NCBI GenBank assembly: GCA_002451855.1
Contig: DKDS01000011.1
Location: 1-5,629, forward strand
Direction of reading: 5' to 3'
Source: Ruminococcaceae bacterium UBA6842
GTDB lineage: Bacteria; Bacillota; Clostridia; Oscillospirales; Acutalibacteraceae
DNA: 5,629 nucleotides
Below the pieces are notes generated by a model. The model saw nothing but the letters and a program-made list of their open reading frames with translations. It was not told the DNA's origin and did no database searches. Each line of letters starts with the position of its first letter. Within the stretch, counting starts at the first letter, position 1. Shown here piece by piece: positions 1 to 3,865 of this stretch. Both the position numbers and the translations under genes were made by a program.

Positions 1-492
1 CTGTATAAGACCTACTATGCGGTAACCGCCGTTCCATGTGAGATTTTTCAAGGCATACCCCATAATAAAAGGGCTTACGATAGTGCCGACGCCCCAAAAG
101 CAGTGCAGCCAGCTCATATGCTTCGCTTTATAGTGGAGCGCGACATAATTGTTAAGCGCGGCGTCTATCGCTCCCGCACCCAGACCGTAGGGAACGGCAA
201 AGGCAATGAGCATCCAAAAGCTGTTTGAAACCGAAAAACCGAAAAGGGCAATGACGGTCAAAAACACGCTGATTACCGTTACGGTTCTTGTTCCGAGCCT
301 TCTTGTCAGCCTGTCGGAGAACAGACTTGATACAATAGTTCCGCCCGATATTACCATTGAGACCATTCCCATAAACGAAACGGGAACGCCAAGCTCTGTA
401 TGCATAACCGGCCAGCCCGACCCGAGAAGTGAATCGGGTAGTCCGAGACTTATAAAAGCAATATAGATTAGAGCAAGCAAAAGGGAATACAT
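1..492 (-). CDS. MFS transporter, N-terminal 164 residues (cut by window edge)
   Basis: Reading the minus strand from the ATG at 490-492 gives 164 uninterrupted codons beginning MYSLLLALIYIAFISLGLPD and running off position 1. The protein is strongly hydrophobic with at least four to five likely membrane helices in this half. After the second helix comes a loop with SDRLTRRLGTRT, which resembles the major facilitator motif A (D-R/K-x-G-R/K) between helices 2 and 3. The segments GLPDSLLGSGWP near residue 17 and WLHCFWGVGTIVSPFIMG near residue 130 recall fucose/proton-symporter-like and related MFS proteins of Firmicutes, so it is probably an inner-membrane secondary transporter. The substrate cannot be read from sequence. 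A GGAG ribosome binding site lies at 502-505, nine bases before the start. It lies downstream of the lysR gene on the same strand, 68 bases after that stop, but has its own promoter. The C-terminal half is outside the window. Confidence 0.88.
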   Translation of the reverse strand, partial: MYSLLLALIYIAFISLGLPDSLLGSGWPVMHTELGVPVSFMGMVSMVISGGTIVSSLFSDRLTRRLGTRTVTVISVFLTVIALFGFSVSNSFWMLIAFAVPYGLGAGAIDAALNNYVALHYKAKHMSWLHCFWGVGTIVSPFIMGYALKNLTWNGGYRIVGLIQ

Positions 493-526
493 TTTAATTT
501 TCTCCGTTGTATGATTATTTTAGCAT

Positions 527-555
527 ATATTATCGCAACTTAAAGGAAATTGCAA
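527..555 (-). promoter_or_regulatory. Promoter of the MFS transporter gene
   Basis: On the minus strand a -35 box TTGCAA (550-555) and a -10 box TAATAT (527-532) are separated by exactly 17 bases. This fits a sigma-A-type promoter. Transcription would start near 520, leaving a leader of about 28 nt containing the GGAG ribosome binding site. The -35 begins only five bases after the lysR stop codon, so the MFS gene can be expressed apart from lysR, though readthrough is also possible because I see no good terminator between them. Confidence 0.65.
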
Positions 556-556
556 C
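532..556 (-). promoter_or_regulatory. Candidate operator in the MFS promoter (GTTGC repeats and dyad)
   Basis: Two near-identical octamers occur on the minus strand, GTTGCAAT (549-556) and GTTGCGAT (532-539), 17 bases apart. The same bases also form an imperfect dyad at 535-553, GCAA-N11-TTGC with two further inner A/T pairs. The element overlaps the -35 and fills the spacer, a position suited to a repressor or activator. This is seen in the sequence; that a protein binds here is inference. The same GTTGC half site is absent from the lysR/MATE intergenic region. Confidence 0.3.
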
Positions 557-560
557 CGAA

Positions 561-1451
561 TTATAAAAAATTAGTTGCGGGAATTTCACGGAATTTAAGG
601 TACTCCGTAAATTTTTGTGTAGCCGGGGTAAGTCTGCCTTTGTCCTTTACGGCTATTCCGATTTCACGGTAATACGGTGTTTCCAACGGGCGTATTTCAA
701 TTTCATACGGTATACGCTTTAAAATCATAGACGGCAAAATGCCTATTCCGAGATTTTGCTCCGCCATAGCCATAATCGCAAAATCCTCCCATGTGGTAAA
801 TCTTATTTTAGGGTGTACTCGGCTTTTTTCAAGCAGTGCCGAAACCTCTGTTTTACCGCCGTGCTCAAGCAGTAAAAACGGCTCGCCCTCAAGCGCCTCT
901 ATTTTAACGGTTGCGTTCCGCGCGAGCGGATGTCCGACAGGCATTATAACCATATATTCGTCCCGTTTAAGCACTGCGGTATCAAAGTCGGCGCTTGTCG
1001 GCAGGCTTAAAAAACCGCAATCCACACGGCCTTCCGCTATCCACCGTTCTATTTCGCCGTAATCTCCTATCAGCATTTCGTATTCGATTTCGGGATAATC
1101 CCTTTGAAGTCTTGCAAAAATATTCGGCAGCCAATTAACAGCCACGCTTGCAAAGGTACCTATTCTCACTGTTCCGCTTTGGATTCCGTTCATTTGATTT
1201 ACATATCCCTCAAGCTCCGAATTGCCGTTTAAAACTCTCCTTATAAGCGGCAAGATCTGCTCGCCCGCAGTAGTCAGAAAAACACCGTTCCGATTTCTTT
1301 CAAGCAGCGTAACGCCCCAGTCGCTTTCTAAGTCGGCAATCATTTTGCTCACGGATGACTGTGCGTAATTCAGAGCTTCTGCCGCCCTTGTAAAGCTCCC
1401 TTTTTCAACCGTTTTGACAAAGGCTTTGTATTTAGCTAAATGATTATCCAT
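561..1451 (-). CDS. LysR-family transcriptional regulator
   Basis: This 296-residue protein has the usual length and plan of a LysR-type regulator. The N-terminal winged helix-turn-helix covers roughly residues 4-63: FVKTVEKGSFTRAAEALN is the classic opening of the domain, followed by the recognition helix around QSSVSKMIADLE and the wing region up to LTTAGEQI. After a linker helix comes the co-inducer-binding (periplasmic-protein-like) domain, about residues 90-290, starting at GTVRIGTFASVAVNWLPNI. It should bind DNA in the cytoplasm as a dimer or tetramer and respond to a small molecule that cannot be named from sequence. The ATG at 1449-1451 is preceded by AAAGGA (1460-1465) at suitable distance. 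It is divergent from the MATE efflux gene and upstream of the MFS gene, so one or both transporters are its likely targets; control of the MATE gene is best supported because the promoters overlap. Confidence 0.93.
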   Translation of the reverse strand: MDNHLAKYKAFVKTVEKGSFTRAAEALNYAQSSVSKMIADLESDWGVTLLERNRNGVFLTTAGEQILPLIRRVLNGNSELEGYVNQMNGIQSGTVRIGTFASVAVNWLPNIFARLQRDYPEIEYEMLIGDYGEIERWIAEGRVDCGFLSLPTSADFDTAVLKRDEYMVIMPVGHPLARNATVKIEALEGEPFLLLEHGGKTEVSALLEKSRVHPKIRFTTWEDFAIMAMAEQNLGIGILPSMILKRIPYEIEIRPLETPYYREIGIAVKDKGRLTPATQKFTEYLKFREIPATNFL

Positions 1452-1470
1452 ATTTTCATTCCTTTTTTCG

Positions 1471-1487
1471 ATACATTCAATCAGTAT
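1471..1487. promoter_or_regulatory. Candidate LysR-type binding site (ATAC-N9-GTAT)
   Basis: A small inverted repeat, ATAC (1471-1474) and GTAT (1484-1487), has nine bases between the arms. The arms match the common LysR-type box ATAC-N7-GTAT, but the spacer is two bases longer than the usual T-N11-A spacing. It is centred about 51 bases upstream of the predicted MATE transcription start and lies just downstream of the predicted lysR start. The short arms in AT-rich DNA make chance a real possibility. Confidence 0.2.
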
Positions 1488-1494
1488 TATTCTC

Positions 1495-1523
1495 TTTTCT
1501 TATTATAGCGCCTTGTATATAAT
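1495..1523 (+). promoter_or_regulatory. Promoter of the MATE transporter gene
   Basis: A perfect TATAAT -10 box lies at 1518-1523. The hexamer 17 bases upstream (1495-1500, TTTTCT) matches the -35 consensus at only about half its positions. Transcription would start near 1530, giving a leader of about 22 nt. A strong -10 with a weak -35 is typical of promoters that need an activator, which fits the neighbouring LysR-type gene. The -10 lies within the spacer of the opposing lysR promoter. Confidence 0.5.
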
Positions 1524-1530
1524 ATTTCAA
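1502..1530 (-). promoter_or_regulatory. Promoter of the lysR gene
   Basis: On the minus strand TTGAAA (-35, 1525-1530) and TATAAT (-10, 1502-1507) are spaced by exactly 17 bases, a near-consensus sigma-A-type promoter. Transcription would start near 1495, some 43 bases before the lysR ATG. It overlaps the MATE promoter almost completely, so polymerase can occupy only one of the two at a time. Confidence 0.65.
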
Positions 1531-1531
1531 G
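1512..1531. repeat. Inverted repeat CTTG-N12-CAAG over both promoters
   Basis: CTTG (1512-1515) and CAAG (1528-1531) form a 20-bp dyad with four-base arms. It encloses the MATE -10 box and covers the lysR -35 box, so a protein bound here would affect both promoters. Arms are short and the inner bases pair poorly; an operator role is inference. Confidence 0.2.
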
Positions 1532-1539
1532 AAGCTTTT

Positions 1540-1545
1540 GAGGTG
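1540..1545 (+). promoter_or_regulatory. Ribosome binding site that sets the MATE start
   Basis: GAGGTG lies six bases before the ATG at 1552. The upstream in-frame TTG at 1513 lies upstream of the predicted transcription start, next to the -10 box, and has no comparable ribosome binding site. The ATG at 1552 is therefore the better start. Confidence 0.75.
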
Positions 1546-1551
1546 CAAAAA

Positions 1552-2901
1552 ATGAGATTAACAAATAAAAATATCGATATGCTTAACGGCCCTCTTTCAA
1601 AGAAGATATTGTTGTTTACGCTTCCGATAGCCTTAAGCAGTATAGTACAGCAATTATTTAATGCCTCCGATACTTCTATCGTAGGCTATTTCGGTAACTC
1701 CGACGCTCTTGCGGCTGTGGGAACAAATGCCGAAATAATTGCTCTTATCGTTACTCTTTCGCAGGGATTGTCCGTAGGAGTTAATATAGCGGTGGCAAGC
1801 CGTATAGGAAAAAATAAAACCGAGTGTATTCCGTCTGTGGTACATATCTCGGTTGTTCTTGCTGTAATTATCGGGTTTTTAGGGCTCTTCTTCGGTCAGG
1901 CTATTGCGGGACCGTTGCTCAGAATAATCAAAACCCCGACAGAAATTTTTTCATCCGCGGAGCAATACCTTAGAATTTATTTGATCGGGTATCCTTTTTT
2001 GCTGTTATATGATTTCGGAGCCGCAATTCTGCGCGCTGAAGGAGACAGCCGTTATCCGTTTGTCGTTCTTTTGCTTTCTGGTGCGGTGAATGTACTGCTG
2101 AACCTTATTTTTGTTATTGTTTTCCGTCTTGGAGTGGCAGGCGTTGCCATAGCGACGGACATTTCAACAGCGATTTCGGCGGTGATGGTGATTTGCAAAC
2201 TTTACAGTGGCTCTGCCTTTAAGCTGTCCTTTAAGTGCAGACCCGACGGACAGGGCATTATATCCGAAATTTTGAAAACGGGTATACCGGCGGCTGTGCA
2301 GGGAGCGGTATTTTGCTTTGCGAATATATTTGTGCAGGCGTCCGTAAATAAATTCGGCTCGGCGGCAATAGCCGGCAGTACAATAGCCGTCAATTTTGAA
2401 TACTTTGTCTATTACGGTATAACGGCATTCGGTCAGACGGCGACAACCTTTATCGGTCAAAACTATGCGGCAGGGAAGATAGAAAGATGCCGGAAAATAC
2501 TTTGGCTGTGTCTTGGGTTTTCGGTTTTGTGCAGCGTTCTGATGACCGTTCCCGTAATTATATTCCGCAATCGGTTCACGGGACTTTTCTCAAGCGACGG
2601 TTATGTGCTGGAAAACGCCTGTCTGCGTATTATGTGCATATTGCTTTTCGAGCCTGTCTGCTGTCTGTATGAAATTCCGTCGGGAGCCTTACGGGGTGCG
2701 GGGCATGCGGTATTGCCTGCCGTAAGCACAATGGTCGGCACCTGCGCTTTCAGAATAGTGTGGATTTGCACCGTCTTTACCGCTTTTCCCACGCTTAAAA
2801 CACTTTATAGGGCTTTCCCGCTGTCATGGCTCGTAACAATCGTTCTTGTCGGTCTTTGTTTCGTATTTGTAAGGCCGTTTGCAAGCGGCAGTGAAAAGTA
2901 A
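1552..2901 (+). CDS. MATE-family multidrug/toxin efflux transporter
   Basis: From the ATG at 1552 the product is 449 residues, the normal size for a 12-helix MATE (multidrug and toxic compound extrusion) protein. The N-terminus LNGPLSKKILLFTLPIALSS is typical of the family in Firmicutes, followed by QLFNASDTSIVGYFGNSDALAAVG in the first helices, the EGDSRYP segment (residues 163-169) and RGAGH (381-385), the equivalent loop in the second half. Members are cation-coupled (Na+ or H+) antiporters in the cytoplasmic membrane that export drugs or metabolites; the substrate here is unknown. Reading could be extended to a TTG at 1513 (13 more residues), but that lies at the promoter -10 and is rejected. 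The gene is divergent from a LysR-type regulator that probably controls it, and is closed by a strong terminator beginning at its stop codon. No frameshift or missing segment is visible. Confidence 0.94.
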   Translation: MRLTNKNIDMLNGPLSKKILLFTLPIALSSIVQQLFNASDTSIVGYFGNSDALAAVGTNAEIIALIVTLSQGLSVGVNIAVASRIGKNKTECIPSVVHISVVLAVIIGFLGLFFGQAIAGPLLRIIKTPTEIFSSAEQYLRIYLIGYPFLLLYDFGAAILRAEGDSRYPFVVLLLSGAVNVLLNLIFVIVFRLGVAGVAIATDISTAISAVMVICKLYSGSAFKLSFKCRPDGQGIISEILKTGIPAAVQGAVFCFANIFVQASVNKFGSAAIAGSTIAVNFEYFVYYGITAFGQTATTFIGQNYAAGKIERCRKILWLCLGFSVLCSVLMTVPVIIFRNRFTGLFSSDGYVLENACLRIMCILLFEPVCCLYEIPSGALRGAGHAVLPAVSTMVGTCAFRIVWICTVFTAFPTLKTLYRAFPLSWLVTIVLVGLCFVFVRPFASGSEK

Positions 2902-2937
2902 AAAGCGGCAAATCTCATCAGAGATTTGCCGCTTTTT
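2901..2937. terminator. Bidirectional rho-independent terminator
   Basis: A perfect 16-bp stem (2901-2916 with 2921-2936), loop ATCA, carries a GCGGC core and ends in TTTTT on the plus strand (2933-2937). On the minus strand the hairpin is followed by TTTT, TAC and TTTT. It overlaps the last base of the MATE stop codon and touches the encoded CCA of the tRNA-Leu gene, so it can end both converging transcripts. Confidence 0.93.
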
Positions 2938-3019
2938 GGTGCGGGTGACAGGAGTCGAACCTGCACGCCGAAGCGCCAGCTCCTAAGGCTGGTGCGTCTG
3001 CCAATTCCGCCACACCCGC
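2937..3019 (-). tRNA. tRNA-Leu (anticodon UAG)
   Basis: The minus strand from 3019 folds as a complete cloverleaf of 83 nt including CCA. The acceptor arm GCGGGTG pairs with CACCCGC, with discriminator A. The anticodon stem CCAGC/GCTGG encloses the loop CTTAGGA, giving anticodon UAG, which reads leucine CUA and, by wobble, other CUN codons. The variable arm is the extended kind with a CGC-TTC-GGCG helix, as expected for tRNA-Leu, and the T-loop is TTCGACT. The CCA end is encoded (2937-2939) and its last base is shared with the terminator T-run. It is a single gene with its own promoter, not part of a visible tRNA cluster. Confidence 0.97.
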
Positions 3020-3038
3020 ATATTAAATGGTAATGGTT

Positions 3039-3067
3039 ATTTTACTTTAATTTACAATAAAAGTCAA
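3039..3067 (-). promoter_or_regulatory. Promoter of tRNA-Leu
   Basis: On the minus strand TTGACT (-35, 3062-3067) and TAAAAT (-10, 3039-3044) are spaced by exactly 17 bases, close to the sigma-A consensus. The start would be near 3032, leaving a 5' leader of about 13 nt to be removed by RNase P. Confidence 0.75.
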
Positions 3068-3075
3068 GGAAATAA

Positions 3076-3104
3076 TTGAATAAAGAGTTAAAAAGTGATA
3101 TAAT
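3076..3104 (+). promoter_or_regulatory. Promoter of the yunB-ligA unit
   Basis: TTGAAT (-35, 3076-3081) and a perfect TATAAT (-10, 3099-3104) are spaced by 17 bases, with an extended -10 TG at 3096-3097. Transcription would start near 3111. It looks like a strong vegetative sigma-A promoter. The same bases also loosely fit a sigma-E-type site (GAATA, 14 bases, GATATAAT), but with mismatches to the CATACAnT -10. Its -35 lies only eight bases from the -35 of the divergent tRNA promoter. Confidence 0.75.
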
Positions 3105-3115
3105 CTATTAGCAAA

Positions 3116-3149
3116 CGCTCCCTGTTTCCGTAAGATGTATAGAGGGGCG
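3116..3149 (+). promoter_or_regulatory. Possible leader hairpin covering the yunB ribosome binding site
   Basis: CGCTCC (3116-3121) can pair with GGGGCG (3144-3149), five Watson-Crick pairs and one G-U, closing a 22-nt loop. The right arm overlaps the AGAGGGG ribosome binding site (3141-3147) of yunB, and the left arm begins about five bases after the predicted transcript start. It could lower yunB translation. Only one short stem supports it. Confidence 0.25.
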
Positions 3150-3156
3150 GTGCAGA

Positions 3157-3846
3157 ATGAAAAGACGCAGATACAGAAGTAACAATTCTCTTGTGGGTTT
3201 TATGACCTGTTTGCTTTCGCTTTTGCTTATTTCGGCGCTTTGCTTTTATAAAATGCGCCCTGTTATAATAAGATATGCCGTGTCGGTTGCGGAAACAAAA
3301 TTCCTTGATTCGGCAAATGAAGCGGTGCTTGAAGTTCTTGCCGATGAAAATGTTTCCTACAACGATATAGCGGAGCTTTCACGGGGCGAGGACGGGCAGG
3401 TTACAAGCGTAGTTACCGATGTGGTTAAGATAAATAATCTTAAAAGTCTGATTGCCAAGCGCCTGTCCGCGATAATTGACAGTAAGGAATATTATGATTT
3501 ATATATACCTGTCGGAACTTTTTTCTCAAATAACTACACAAGCGGCTTCGGACCGAAGCTTCACTTTAAAATGCAGCTTACGGGTACGGCATTTGTTAAT
3601 TTTTCGCACGAATTCAAATCGGCGGGCATAAATCAGGTTCTGCATGTTGTTATGATAGATATGGATATAAGCGGAAATCTTGTTACCGCGGGATATGCGG
3701 ACCCGATAAATGTTTCCACCTCCGCTATGGCAATGCAGAGCCTTATTGTGGGAGCGACACCCGAGGCATTCACGCAGGTTATAGAAGAAGAGGGAGACAG
3801 TACCGCGGGTCTTATAAACGATTACGGCGCAGTTGCCGGAAAATAA
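3157..3846 (+). CDS. yunB: Sporulation protein YunB
   Basis: The 229-residue product matches the YunB family in pattern: a basic N-terminus (MKRRRYR), one membrane segment at about residues 11-31, then the family block RPVIIRYAVSVAETKFLDSA, a D/G-rich turn before a VVKINNLK segment, the IPVGTFFS stretch leading to SGFGPKL, and AGINQVLHVVMIDMD followed by a conserved VGATPEAF near the C-terminus. Bacillus subtilis YunB (about 254 aa) is needed for efficient sporulation and is made in the mother cell under sigma-E; its biochemical role is not known. The bulk of the protein should face outside the membrane in which it sits. The ATG has AGAGGGG nine bases upstream. Here the promoter looks vegetative rather than cleanly sigma-E. 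ligA follows after 19 nt in the same direction with no terminator between, indicating cotranscription. The assignment is from recalled family pattern, without a search. Confidence 0.87.
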   Translation: MKRRRYRSNNSLVGFMTCLLSLLLISALCFYKMRPVIIRYAVSVAETKFLDSANEAVLEVLADENVSYNDIAELSRGEDGQVTSVVTDVVKINNLKSLIAKRLSAIIDSKEYYDLYIPVGTFFSNNYTSGFGPKLHFKMQLTGTAFVNFSHEFKSAGINQVLHVVMIDMDISGNLVTAGYADPINVSTSAMAMQSLIVGATPEAFTQVIEEEGDSTAGLINDYGAVAGK

Positions 3847-3865
3847 AGCAAAGGGCGATAGTATT

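Noticed and set aside
206..466. Plus-strand reading frame of 86 residues
   Set aside because: It is the antisense of the MFS transporter gene, whose own frame reads as a good membrane protein with promoter and ribosome binding site.
551..580. Possible terminator after lysR (GCAAC and GTTGC arms around the stop codon)
   Set aside because: The stem is only about five pairs with an AT-rich, bulged interior and no T-run following on the minus strand, so it does not look like a working terminator.
739..1062. Plus-strand reading frame of 107 residues inside lysR
   Set aside because: Shadow of the lysR coding frame; the serine-rich, low-complexity product has no family look and no ribosome binding site that I see.
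2164..2460. Minus-strand frames opposite the MATE gene
   Set aside because: Basic and cysteine/tyrosine-rich products typical of antisense translation; the MATE frame is fully convincing.
2937..3019. tRNA-Leu as an integration site for a mobile island carrying the transporter genes
   Set aside because: No integrase gene and no second copy of the tRNA 3' end is visible in the window, and the neighbouring genes look like ordinary chromosomal genes.
3847..3865. Separate ligA promoter in the yunB-ligA gap
   Set aside because: The 19-nt gap holds only the ribosome binding site region and is too short for a promoter; one inside the end of yunB was not evident.
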